64,000 bases of DNA from Streptomyces sp. AM 4-1-1 (GTDB lineage Bacteria; Actinomycetota; Actinomycetes; Streptomycetales; Streptomycetaceae): contig NZ_CP119145.1 in assembly GCF_029167625.1 (NCBI RefSeq), forward strand, positions 4,898,001-4,962,000, written 5' to 3'. A program made the translations under genes and the position numbers. Below are positions 7,366 to 15,260 of the stretch, in pieces (within the stretch, counting starts at the first letter, position 1; each line of letters opens with the position of its first letter). The notes beneath the pieces are model-generated. The model saw nothing but the letters and a program-made list of their open reading frames with translations, made no database searches and had not been told where the DNA came from.

Positions 7366-8742
7366 GTGTCCGGACCCGCAGCCAGGACCGCCGATATCGA
7401 CGGGACGGCCGGTGTCGAGAGCCCCTTCGGCCCGGAGACCGCCTCCCGGGCCGACGGCCCCGACGGGGACGCCGGGCCGGTGGACGTCGTCTGCCTCGGT
7501 GAGTCCATGGTGACGTTCCTGCCCTCGCGGCCCGGACGCCTCGCCGACGTGCCCGCCTTCCACCGGGGGATCGGCGGCGCCGAGTCCAACGTCGCCTGCG
7601 CACTCGCCGCCGCCGGACACCGGGTGAAGTGGGTCGGCCGGGTCGGCTCCGACGGCTTCGGCGACCACCTCGTGGACGCCATCGCCGGATACGGGGTCGA
7701 CGTCTCCGCCGTGCGGCGCGACGCGGCCCGGCCCACCGGCATCTACTTCCGTACGGCCACCGACCGGGCCACCGAGACCCATGAGGTCGCCTACTACCGG
7801 GCGGGCTCGGCCGCCTCCGCGATGGGCCCGGCCAACGTCCCGTACCCGGACCTGCTGGGCGGCCGGGTGCTGCACCTGTCCGGGATCACGGCAGCGCTGT
7901 CCGCCAACTGCCTGGAACTGCTGCGCGACCTCACCGCGCCCCGGCCCGGCCGCCCGCTGCTCTCCTTCGACGTCAACCACCGGCCGGGGCTCTGGCGGGG
8001 CCGCGACACCGGCCCCGGGGTACTGCTCGACCTCGCCCGCCGCTGCGACCTCGTCTTCGTCGGCGAGGACGAGGCGGCGCAGGTGTGGGACGTGCACGGT
8101 CCGGACGCGGTCCGGGCGGCACTGCCGGAGCCCGAGGTCCTGGTGGTCAAGCGGGGGGCGGAGGGGGCGACGGTGTTCTCCCGGCTCGCGCCGGCCGGAG
8201 AGGCCGGGGACGCGGTGGGCGCCGAGAAGGCCCGACCCGGGGTGGTCCGGTCCGGGGAGGCCGGGCACGGGGAGGTCCGGTCCGCGTCGGCCGCCGGGGA
8301 TGCCCGGCACGAGGACGCCCGGCACGAGGACGCCTGGTCCGGGGAGGTCCCGCCCCAGGCCGGGCACGGGGAGGCCGGGCACGGTGAGGTCCCGTCCGAG
8401 GACGTCCGGTACGGGGAGGTCCCGCCCGGCCCCGCCCCCGACATCGTCACCACCGTCCCCGCACTCCACGTCGACGTCGTCGCCCCCGTCGGCGCGGGCG
8501 ACGCCTTCGCCGCCGGATTCCTCTCCGCCACCCTGCGCGGACTGCCCGTCCGCGACCGCGCCCGGCACGGTCACCTCATGGCCGCCGCCGTTCTCACCGT
8601 CCCCGGCGACCTCGCCCGGCCGCCGCTGCGCGCGCACGCCGACCGCCTGGCCGCACTCGACGACACCGCCTGGGGGAGACTTCGTCTCGGCCCCGGCTGG
8701 ACGGCAGCCGACCAGGCTGACGAGGAGGTACCCCAGACATGA
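7366..8742 (+). CDS. PfkB-family carbohydrate kinase with low-complexity insertion
   Basis: The 458-residue protein is a ribokinase/PfkB-type sugar or sugar-acid kinase; family resemblance points to 2-keto-3-deoxygluconate kinase. Motifs include VDVVCLGESMVTF at the N-terminus, GGAESNVACALAAAG (PfkB signature 1), and the catalytic APVGAGDAFAAGF (signature 2, with the GAGD anion hole and base aspartate). Residues about 276-356 form an Ala/Gly/Glu/His-rich repetitive insertion not found in ordinary PfkB kinases, placed before the last ATP-binding strands. The GTG start at 7366 follows GCGAGGAG at good spacing. It overlaps the IclR gene by ATGA, indicating translational coupling. The true substrate is uncertain: it could serve a sugar acid or an intermediate of the D-amino acid pathway. 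Confidence 0.8.
   Translation: MSGPAARTADIDGTAGVESPFGPETASRADGPDGDAGPVDVVCLGESMVTFLPSRPGRLADVPAFHRGIGGAESNVACALAAAGHRVKWVGRVGSDGFGDHLVDAIAGYGVDVSAVRRDAARPTGIYFRTATDRATETHEVAYYRAGSAASAMGPANVPYPDLLGGRVLHLSGITAALSANCLELLRDLTAPRPGRPLLSFDVNHRPGLWRGRDTGPGVLLDLARRCDLVFVGEDEAAQVWDVHGPDAVRAALPEPEVLVVKRGAEGATVFSRLAPAGEAGDAVGAEKARPGVVRSGEAGHGEVRSASAAGDARHEDARHEDAWSGEVPPQAGHGEAGHGEVPSEDVRYGEVPPGPAPDIVTTVPALHVDVVAPVGAGDAFAAGFLSATLRGLPVRDRARHGHLMAAAVLTVPGDLARPPLRAHADRLAALDDTAWGRLRLGPGWTAADQADEEVPQT
8240..8440 (+). repeat. Degenerate in-frame repeats inside the kinase gene
   Basis: Short G-rich units of the form GGGCACGGGGAGGTCCGG recur several times with substitutions. They encode repeats such as EAGHGEV, DARHEDA and EVPPQAGHGEAGHGEVP. 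The number of bases stays a multiple of three, so the frame is kept through the insertion. Confidence 0.7.
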
Positions 8743-9554
8743 GCCAGACCGTCGACCGGGCACTCAGCATCCTGCCGCTGCTCGCCCAGGGCCCCGCCGA
8801 CCTCGGCCAGGTCGCCGACCGGCTCGGCGTGCACAAGTCCACGGCGCTGCGCCTGCTGCGCACGCTCCACGAGCACGGTCTCGTCTACCGCCAGCAGGAC
8901 AACCGCTACCGCCTCGGCGCCCGCCTCTTCTCGCTCGCCCAGGAGGCCGTCGAGAACCTCGATGTGCGCGAGATCGCCCACCCGCACCTCGTCGAGCTGA
9001 ACGCGCGGTGCGGACACACCGTCCACCTCGCCGTGTACGAGGAGCAGGAGGTCCTGTACATCGACAAGGTCGAGAGCCGCTACCCGGTCCGGATGTACTC
9101 GCGGATCGGCAAGCCCGTCGCGATCACCGTCGCCGCCGTCGCGAAACTGCTGCTGGCCGACCTTCCCGAGCCGGAACGGCGGGCCATCGCCGAAAAGCTC
9201 GACTACCCCATGTTCACGTCCCGTTCGACCCCGCACGCCGGTGCCTTCCTCAAGGAGCTGGCAGGCGTGCGCGAACAGGGCTGGGCCACCGACCTCGGTG
9301 GTCACGAGGAGTCCATCAACTGTGTCGGCGCCCCCATTTACGGGGCCGACGGCCGGGTCGTCGCCGCCATGTCGGTGTCCGCGCCGAACGTCGTCGTCAC
9401 CGCCGAGGAACTCCTCACCCTCCTCCCGCTGGTGCGCCGCACCGCCGACGCCATCAGCCGGGAGTACTCGGGCGCGGTCGTGCCCGAAGCGAAGACCGCG
9501 CTCCCGGACCCGAAGAACCCGAAGAACCCGAAACGCCAGAAGGAATCCCCATGA
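8739..9554 (+). CDS. IclR family transcriptional regulator
   Basis: The 271-residue regulator has an N-terminal winged helix-turn-helix (residues about 1-65, DRLGVHKSTALRLLRTLHEHG as the recognition part, here given in overlapping view DRLGVHKSTALRLLR) and a C-terminal IclR effector-binding domain with GHTVHLAVYEE and NCVGAPIYGADGRVVAAMS. It likely binds a small-molecule substrate and controls the divergent deaminase/deacylase and kinase-permease operons, probably through the palindrome at 7252-7268. The start overlaps the kinase stop (ATGA) and its own stop overlaps the RidA start (ATGA). The C-terminal tail is lysine/proline-rich (KNPKNPKRQ). Confidence 0.9.
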   Translation: MSQTVDRALSILPLLAQGPADLGQVADRLGVHKSTALRLLRTLHEHGLVYRQQDNRYRLGARLFSLAQEAVENLDVREIAHPHLVELNARCGHTVHLAVYEEQEVLYIDKVESRYPVRMYSRIGKPVAITVAAVAKLLLADLPEPERRAIAEKLDYPMFTSRSTPHAGAFLKELAGVREQGWATDLGGHEESINCVGAPIYGADGRVVAAMSVSAPNVVVTAEELLTLLPLVRRTADAISREYSGAVVPEAKTALPDPKNPKNPKRQKESP

Positions 9555-9961
9555 CCGAGAAGACCGCGCTCACCCCCAGCACCCACACCACCCCGCCCGC
9601 CAGGTTCTCGCACGGCGTCCGCAAGGGGAACATCCTCCAGGTCGCCGGACAGGTCGGCTTCCTGCCCGCCGTCGAGGGCCAGGCCCCCACCCCGGCGGGC
9701 CCGACCCTGCGCGAGCAGACCCTCCAGACCTTCGCCAACGTCAAGGCGATCCTGGAGGAGGGCGGCGCGAGCTGGGACGACGTGATGATGATGCGCGTCT
9801 ACCTCACCGACGTCGACCACTTCGCCGAGATGAACGAGATCTACAACGCGTACTTCGGCGAGCAGGGCCTCAAGGAGGCCCCCGCCGCCCGTACGACGGT
9901 CTATGTCGGCCTGCCCAAGGGCCTGCTCATCGAGATCGACGCGCTGGCCGTCCTCGGCTGA
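9551..9961 (+). CDS. RidA family (YjgF/YER057c) enamine/imine deaminase
   Basis: The 136-residue protein is a RidA-family hydrolase that converts reactive 2-aminoacrylate-type enamines or imines, made by PLP dehydratases, to 2-oxo acids and ammonia. The conserved arginine sits in APAARTTVYVGLPKG, and the family's NVKAILEEGGASWDDV and LTDVDHFAEMNEIY segments are visible. Coupling to the IclR gene (ATGA overlap), and the presence of a D-amino acid deaminase across the divergent promoter, fit a role in finishing that reaction. The catalytic arginine suggests true RidA-type activity, although several RidA subfamilies exist. Confidence 0.88.
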   Translation: MTEKTALTPSTHTTPPARFSHGVRKGNILQVAGQVGFLPAVEGQAPTPAGPTLREQTLQTFANVKAILEEGGASWDDVMMMRVYLTDVDHFAEMNEIYNAYFGEQGLKEAPAARTTVYVGLPKGLLIEIDALAVLG

Positions 9962-10015
9962 TCCCTTGCCCCACCCGCGGTACCCACCCCACCCGCTCCA
10001 CCGCGTCACCACGCG

Positions 10016-10054
10016 GCCCGGCACGGCGCCCCGCACCGGGGCGCCGTGCCGGGC
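10016..10054 (+). terminator. Hairpin between ridA and the GntP permease gene (terminator or attenuator)
   Basis: A perfect 17-bp stem (10016-10032 with 10038-10054) has a GCACC loop. Because the permease gene follows on the same strand with no obvious promoter, this may be a partial terminator that lowers permease expression, or a stability element at the ridA 3' end. Confidence 0.65.
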
Positions 10055-10098
10055 TCCGCCCTGCCCGAAAACCCCCGGTAACAAGGGAGTTACCCGCC

Positions 10099-11568
10099 AT
10101 GCCGCTCGCCGCACCCGCACCCGGGGCGCCACCGCACACCGGTGGACTGCTGCTCCTGATCGACGGCACCGCCGGTCTGCTGACCGTCGCCGCCCTCGGT
10201 ATCGCACTCCTCCTCCACCTGATCATCAAGGTCCGGCTCCAGCCGTTCGTCGCGCTGCTCGCCGTCTCCATAGCCGTCGGCCTCGGCGCCGGTCTCTCCG
10301 TCACCGAACTCTTCGGCACGGTCCAGAAGTCCGCCGCCGTCTCCGTCATCGAGTCCGGCATGGGCGGCATCCTCGGCCATGTGGCGATCATCATCGGCCT
10401 CGGCACCATGCTCGGCGCGATCCTGGAGGTCTCCGGCGGCGCCGAGGTGCTGAGCGCCCGGCTGCTCAACCTCTTCGGGGAGAAGCGCGCCCCGCTCGCC
10501 ATGGGCCTGACCGGTCTGATCTTCGGCATCCCGGTCTTCTTCGACGTCGGCATCTTCGTCCTCGCGCCGATCGTCTACGCGGCGGCCAAGCGCTCCGGGA
10601 AATCGATTCTGCTGTACGCCATGCCGCTGCTGGCCGGGCTCTCCATGACCCACGCGTTCCTGCCGCCGCACCCCGGACCGGTCGCCGCCGCGGGGCTCTT
10701 CCACGTCTCGCTCGGCTGGGTCATCCTGATGGGCGCCGTCGTCGGTCTGCCGTCCGTCCTCGCCGCCTGGGCGTACGCCGCCTGGATCGGCAAGCGGATT
10801 TTCGTCGAGGTCCCGCAGGACATGGTCGAGGCCGCCGCCGAGGCCAAGGCCGCCGTCGTCGCGGAACAGCGCGCGGCGGGCGTCACGCCCCGCGAGGAGC
10901 CCGTCGCGCTCTCCACGGTGCTCGCCATCATCGGTACCCCGCTGGTCCTGATCCTCGCCGCGACGTTCTCCTCCATCGCCCTGGACCCGTCCACGCTCCG
11001 CAGCGTCGTCGAGTTCTTCGGCAACCCGTTCGTCGCCCTGACCATCGCGCTGCTCCTCGCGTACTACCTGCTCGGCATCCGCCGGGGCTGGTCCCGCAAG
11101 TCGCTGGAATCGGTCTCCACGTCGTCCCTGAAGCCCGTCGGCAACATCCTGCTGGTGGTGGGCGCGGGCGGCATCTTCGGCGCCGTGCTCAAGGGCAGTG
11201 GCATCGCGGACGCGCTCGCCGACACGTTCAACGACGTCGGACTGCCGGTCATCCTGCTCGCCTGGCTGATCTCCGTGGTGCTGCGGGTCGCCCAGGGCTC
11301 GGCGACCGTCGCGATCGTCACCACGGCGGGCATCGTCGTACCGCTGGTCGAGGGCCAGGACCTCTCGCAGGCCCACCTCGCGCTGATCATCATGGCGATC
11401 TCGGCGGGCTCGATCTTCGCCTCGCACGTCAACGACGGCGGCTTCTGGATGGTCGCGAAGTACTTCGGCATCTCCGAACGCGACACCCTGAAGTCCTGGA
11501 CCGTGCTGGAGACGGTCCTCTCGGTGGCCGGCTTCGCCGTCGCGGCACTGCTCAGCCTGGTGATCTGA
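10099..11568 (+). CDS. GntP/DsdX family permease
   Basis: The 489-residue polytopic membrane protein (about 12-14 helices) belongs to the gluconate:H+ symporter family, which also includes the D-serine importer DsdX. Family features include GIPVFFDVGIFVLAPI, LLAGLSMTHAFLPPHPGPV and the C-terminal VNDGGFWMVAKYFG. The start is the ATG at 10099, with AGGGAG upstream. In this locus, with D-aminoacylase, D-amino acid deaminase and RidA, a D-amino acid (or N-acyl form) is at least as likely a substrate as gluconate. The PfkB kinase keeps a sugar-acid role open. Confidence 0.85.
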   Translation: MPLAAPAPGAPPHTGGLLLLIDGTAGLLTVAALGIALLLHLIIKVRLQPFVALLAVSIAVGLGAGLSVTELFGTVQKSAAVSVIESGMGGILGHVAIIIGLGTMLGAILEVSGGAEVLSARLLNLFGEKRAPLAMGLTGLIFGIPVFFDVGIFVLAPIVYAAAKRSGKSILLYAMPLLAGLSMTHAFLPPHPGPVAAAGLFHVSLGWVILMGAVVGLPSVLAAWAYAAWIGKRIFVEVPQDMVEAAAEAKAAVVAEQRAAGVTPREEPVALSTVLAIIGTPLVLILAATFSSIALDPSTLRSVVEFFGNPFVALTIALLLAYYLLGIRRGWSRKSLESVSTSSLKPVGNILLVVGAGGIFGAVLKGSGIADALADTFNDVGLPVILLAWLISVVLRVAQGSATVAIVTTAGIVVPLVEGQDLSQAHLALIIMAISAGSIFASHVNDGGFWMVAKYFGISERDTLKSWTVLETVLSVAGFAVAALLSLVI

Positions 11569-11584
11569 GGTCAGGACCGGGGCC

Positions 11585-11625
11585 CGGCGGCCTCGCGCGC
11601 GCCTGTGGGAGGCGCGGGGCCGCCG
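11585..11625 (+). terminator. Terminator after the permease gene
   Basis: This long imperfect stem (outer arms CGGCGGCC and GGCCGCCG, inner arms CGCGC-rich) lies about 17 bases past the permease stop codon. Confidence 0.6.
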
Positions 11626-11644
11626 ACCGGTCCCGTACACACGG

Positions 11645-11672
11645 CAGCGCCGCCGGGGGAGCGGCGGCGCTG
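11645..11672 (-). terminator. Terminator after the chitinase gene
   Basis: This 10-bp stem (11645-11654 with 11663-11672) has an eight-base loop and lies 40 bases past the chitinase stop on the minus strand. With the hairpin at 11585 it separates two convergent genes. Confidence 0.6.
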
Positions 11673-11712
11673 CTGGTGGTGAGGGGTGCTGGACCCCGTG
11701 GTGCGGTGGTGG

Positions 11713-13452
11713 TTACGGCAGGCCGTGGACGTGCGGGCCGACCGCGTTGGACCAGGCGTTGCCCGACTTGGCGTCCCAGTTGGTCGACCAGGTCATCGCG
11801 CCGCGGATGTTCGGGTACGTCTTCGCGGGCTTGAAGTTGCCGCAGCTGGTGCCCTTGGCCAGGCAGTCCAGCGCCGAGTTCACGATCGACGGGGAGACGT
11901 AGCCGCCACCGGCGCCGCTCGGGGAGGCGGGGAGACCGAGGCCGACCTGCGACGGGTCGAGGCCGCCTTCGAGCTGGATGCAGGCGAGCGCGGTGAGGAA
12001 GTCCACCGAACCCTGCGAGTAGACCTTGCCGTCACAGCCGAGCATCGCGCCGCTGTTGTAGTACTGCATGTTGACGACGGTCAGGATGTCCTTGATGTTG
12101 AGCGCCGTCTTGAAGTACTCGCCGCCGGTCGACTGCATGTCGATGGTCTGCGGCGCCATCGTGATGACGAGGCCGGAGCCCGCCTTCTGCGACAGCGAGC
12201 GGAGCGCCTTCGTCATGTAGGTGGAGTTCAGGCCGTTCTCCAGGTCGATGTCGACACCGTTGAAGCCGTACTCCTGCATCACCGAGTAGAGCGAGTTCGC
12301 GAAGTTGTTGGCGGACGCCTCGCTGTTGATCGAGACGGTCCCCTTCTCACCGCCGACCGAGATGATGACGTTCTTCCCGGCCGCCTGCTTCGCCTTGATG
12401 TCGGCCTTGAACTGGTCGACGGTGTAGCCGTTCAGGCCTGCCGTGTCCAGGTTGAAGGTGACCGCGCCCGGCGTGGACGTGGCGTCCGCGAAGGAGACCG
12501 CGATGATGTCGTAGTTCGCGGGCACGTCGCTGATCTTCTGGACGGTCGCGCCGTTGTTGAAGTTCTGCCAGTAGCCGGTCACCGCGTGCTTCGGCACGGA
12601 GGTGGACGGGATGCCGGGGCCGGGGCCGTTCTCCTTGGCCGTACGGCCGTTGACGGCCGCGGACTTGACGGACTCGCCGGCGCTGTTGGTGGCGCTCACC
12701 GAGAAGGAGTACGCGGTGTCGGCGGCCAGGTTCGAGACGGTCGCGGAGGTACCGGTCGTCGTGGTGGCCTTGGCGCCGTCCTTGTAGACGGTGTAGCCGG
12801 TCGCACCGGAGACCGCGTTCCAGGACAGCGCCACCGAGGAGGTGGTGGTCGTGCCCACCGCGAGGCCGGCCGGGGCGCCGGGGATCTGGGTGCCGGGACC
12901 GGGGCCGGTGCCGCCACCGCCGTCGGGGCCGGTCACGCTGACGTCGTCGACGAGGTAGGCCGCCTGGCCGTACCAGCCGTGCGTGTAGATCTGCACGGAC
13001 TTCGTGCTCGCGCCGGTCTTGAAGCTGGTCTGGAGCTGGGTCCAGGAGCTGGAGCCGGGGGTCCAGGTCGACACGTCGGTGGTGCCGGTGCCGGTCGCGC
13101 CGATGTACGCGTACCCGCCCTGCACCCAGGAGCTGAGGCTGTACGTCGAGTTGGGCTGTACCGCGACGGTCTGCACGCACTGGGCGGTGTCCATGCCGCC
13201 CGGAGTGGCCTTGAGCGCCGAGGTGCCGCCGTGCACGGGGGAGGAGACGATGGTGCCGGAGCCCGCGGAACAGGTCCAGTTGGCGAGCCCGGACTCGAAG
13301 CCCGCGTTCTGGGCGTTGTTCACATCGGCGGCCTGGGCGATGCCGGTGAGCCCGGTGACCGTCAGCGCGCCGGCCGCGACGACGGCCATGGCACCACCGA
13401 GGAGGGGCCGGTTCTGACGTCTTTTGCGGCTGCTGCCTGCTGAGCGTTCCAC
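11713..13452 (-). CDS. Secreted GH18 chitinase with carbohydrate-binding and fibronectin III domains
   Basis: The 579-residue exported enzyme should cleave beta-1,4-N-acetylglucosamine chains. Layout: signal peptide to about residue 42 (RPLLGGAMAVVAAGALTVTG, ending AQAA), a family 16-like carbohydrate-binding module (about 45-170), a Gly/Pro linker, a fibronectin III domain (about 190-270), and a GH18 catalytic domain (about 285-579). The catalytic motif reads NGVDIDLEN, keeping the D-x-D-x-E core with glutamate as acid; the first position is N rather than D. MQYYN and the C-terminal MTWSTNWD are also GH18 features. The GTG start at 13452 has GGAGG seven bases upstream. A DasR-like operator lies about 230 bases upstream. 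Confidence 0.92.
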   Translation of the reverse strand: MERSAGSSRKRRQNRPLLGGAMAVVAAGALTVTGLTGIAQAADVNNAQNAGFESGLANWTCSAGSGTIVSSPVHGGTSALKATPGGMDTAQCVQTVAVQPNSTYSLSSWVQGGYAYIGATGTGTTDVSTWTPGSSSWTQLQTSFKTGASTKSVQIYTHGWYGQAAYLVDDVSVTGPDGGGGTGPGPGTQIPGAPAGLAVGTTTTSSVALSWNAVSGATGYTVYKDGAKATTTTGTSATVSNLAADTAYSFSVSATNSAGESVKSAAVNGRTAKENGPGPGIPSTSVPKHAVTGYWQNFNNGATVQKISDVPANYDIIAVSFADATSTPGAVTFNLDTAGLNGYTVDQFKADIKAKQAAGKNVIISVGGEKGTVSINSEASANNFANSLYSVMQEYGFNGVDIDLENGLNSTYMTKALRSLSQKAGSGLVITMAPQTIDMQSTGGEYFKTALNIKDILTVVNMQYYNSGAMLGCDGKVYSQGSVDFLTALACIQLEGGLDPSQVGLGLPASPSGAGGGYVSPSIVNSALDCLAKGTSCGNFKPAKTYPNIRGAMTWSTNWDAKSGNAWSNAVGPHVHGLP

Positions 13453-13463
13453 TTGCTGCCTCC

Positions 13464-13635
13464 GGGGGGAGTTGGGGGTAGGGCGGGGTGGAGTGGGGGG
13501 TGCTGCGGGTGTGGCTGGGGGTGTGGCTCCGGCCGCGGCCGGGGCTGTGACCGCGGCCGTGGCCGTGACTGGGGGGAAGAGCTGGGGAAAGGCGGGGGAA
13601 CGGCGGGGCTGGGGGACGGTCCGGGGGAGTACGTG
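13464..13635 (+). other. G-run rich tract in the chitinase upstream region
   Basis: On the plus strand this stretch, which is the template strand of the chitinase leader, has more than ten separate runs of four to six G. They occur every 5-25 bases, so the transcript would be very C-rich. The pattern could form G-quadruplexes in DNA. The remainder of the chitinase to 14177 gap (13710-14176) shows no gene or clear signal. Confidence 0.5.
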
Positions 13636-13677
13636 GGGGTATGGAGGTGATGAACGGTGGCCACCGCTGGCCGATAA

Positions 13678-13709
13678 ACTGGTCCAGACCAATCGAGTTG
13701 TCAAGACCT
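13678..13709 (-). promoter_or_regulatory. DasR-like operator and chitinase promoter direct repeats
   Basis: ACTGGTCCAGACCA (13678-13691) differs at one base from the DasR-responsive element ACTGGTCTAGACCA as I remember it. A second, weaker copy, AGTTGTCAAGACCT, occupies 13696-13709 (10 of 14 matches). Such paired repeats of about 12 bp are known upstream of Streptomyces chitinase genes. On the minus strand TTGACA (13699-13704) could be the -35 element overlapped by the repeats. The inference is repression by the N-acetylglucosamine-responsive GntR regulator DasR. Confidence 0.75.
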
Positions 13710-14176
13710 CTGACAACGATCGGTCGGGCGGGTCCCGGGCCGGGGGCGTCGCCGGGTGCCGGTCCACGCGCGTCGCGCTGCGGGCGATTCGCTCCGCTCC
13801 GTACGTGTTCGGGGGCCTCCCGGCTCCGTGCTCCGGCGCGCTCGGGCGTCACTTCGCGCCGCCCTCCGCCGGATTCGGCGGATTGGCGGGGATCGTCGGA
13901 TTCACCGGATTCGGCGGGTGGTTCATCCCATCGGGGCAGGTGTGTGGAATGTGCCTCCGGCATGACCGGTCCTGTGGTCATCATGGGGCGGGCACGGGTT
14001 CACGCGAAGGGTGTTCCGTGCGTCCACCGTGTCCGGATTTGATGTGTGATGGTGTGTCGGCTAAATAGTGTGATCAGCGGAGGGGTGTTCTCCGGTCGGT
14101 TTTGCGTGGCTAAAGTGCTGATGCAACCGCGCGGTGTAGTCAGCGATCTGCGGTCACCGGGCCACCGGAGACCGGC

Positions 14177-15082
14177 GTGAACGGGGTGACCAGAGTGCCG
14201 ACAGCGATCGCGGTCACGAGTGCGGACCTGGTGCTCCCGCCGACGGACCAGCACACACCGACCGCAGCCGTGTTCGGGTCGCCCGACGAGCAGCGGCTGG
14301 ATGTGGCGCTCACCGAGATGACGGTCCTCCTGGAGCGGCAGGGGCATGTGGTCGTCGTCTGCCCGTCGTCCGTGCCGGCCGCCACCCGGAACAGACTGCA
14401 CGCCGTCCGCGCCATCCTGGAGAGCGACCGCATCGCCCTCATCCGCAGTGATCTGCCACCGCTCGGAGTGGCCCTGCTGGTACGCCAGTTGCGCCAGCTC
14501 TCGCTCTGCGACTTCGGCCCCGGCGTGGTGGCGACCGCCGCCCGGCTGCTCTCGCACTACATCCACGCGGGCGCCGTCCTCAACTCGGTCAGCAAGCTGG
14601 ACCGGGTCCCCGTCGGCCTCAAGGCACACGCCAAGTCCTGGTTACCGGGAGCCCAGTTCGCCGTACTCGCGGGCCCGGACCCGCAACTCGTCAAGGTCGG
14701 GCCGGACGCCGCCCCCCTCACCGGTCCCGAGTACGGGACGCATCTGCTGATCGCCAGGGGACAGGCCCAGTCCGACTGGGTGACCACGACCCTGGCCCCC
14801 GCCTGGCAGGTCCAGGCGGTCCACGAGACCGCGCTGCCCGCGGAGTCCGCCCGCTGGTGGGGGACCGGGCGGCTCGTGGAGTTCGCCGCGCATCTCCCGG
14901 ACATCTCCGTGCTGCACCAACTGGTCGCCTCGGTGCGGCGCGAGCGGTGCCACTGGTGCGGCATCGAACTCATCGGCGACCGCTGCGGCTTCTGCTGCTC
15001 CCCCCTGCCCCCCGCCGAGTACCGCGCCCCCCGAGGCAGGGGGGCGCTGCCACGAAGAGCGCCCGCGTCCCCGGGGCCCTGA
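14177..15082 (+). CDS. Protein of unknown function with C-terminal zinc-ribbon-like motif, head of the Tad locus
   Basis: I do not recognise this 301-residue protein. It has no signal peptide. The first 250 residues look like a soluble alpha/beta protein. The C-terminal CHWCGIELIGDRCGFCC has two CxxC pairs and would bind zinc. The tail is Arg/Pro-rich. It lies upstream of cpaB on the same strand (179 bases), so it probably belongs to the pilus locus as a regulatory or assembly accessory protein. The GTG at 14177 is chosen for the GGAG about eight bases upstream; GTG codons three and six positions on are alternatives. Confidence 0.65.
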   Translation: MNGVTRVPTAIAVTSADLVLPPTDQHTPTAAVFGSPDEQRLDVALTEMTVLLERQGHVVVVCPSSVPAATRNRLHAVRAILESDRIALIRSDLPPLGVALLVRQLRQLSLCDFGPGVVATAARLLSHYIHAGAVLNSVSKLDRVPVGLKAHAKSWLPGAQFAVLAGPDPQLVKVGPDAAPLTGPEYGTHLLIARGQAQSDWVTTTLAPAWQVQAVHETALPAESARWWGTGRLVEFAAHLPDISVLHQLVASVRRERCHWCGIELIGDRCGFCCSPLPPAEYRAPRGRGALPRRAPASPGP

Positions 15083-15260
15083 ACGGGCGGAGCGCCGCCC
15101 CTCGTCCGCGGGGGACCGCTCCCCACGGGCCGGTCCCGTGCCCCGCACACCGCCCGCGCCCCGGCCCTCCGGTACTTCCGGGACCGGTCGCCCGCCGTCC
15201 ACCGCCCCTCGCCCGTCGTCCCCCGCCCACGCCACCGAATCGAACGAGGTTGTCCGGCCC

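Noticed and set aside
11713..13452. Inactive chitinase because the GH18 motif begins with N instead of D
   Set aside because: The essential D-x-D-x-E part is intact; the first position varies among active family members.
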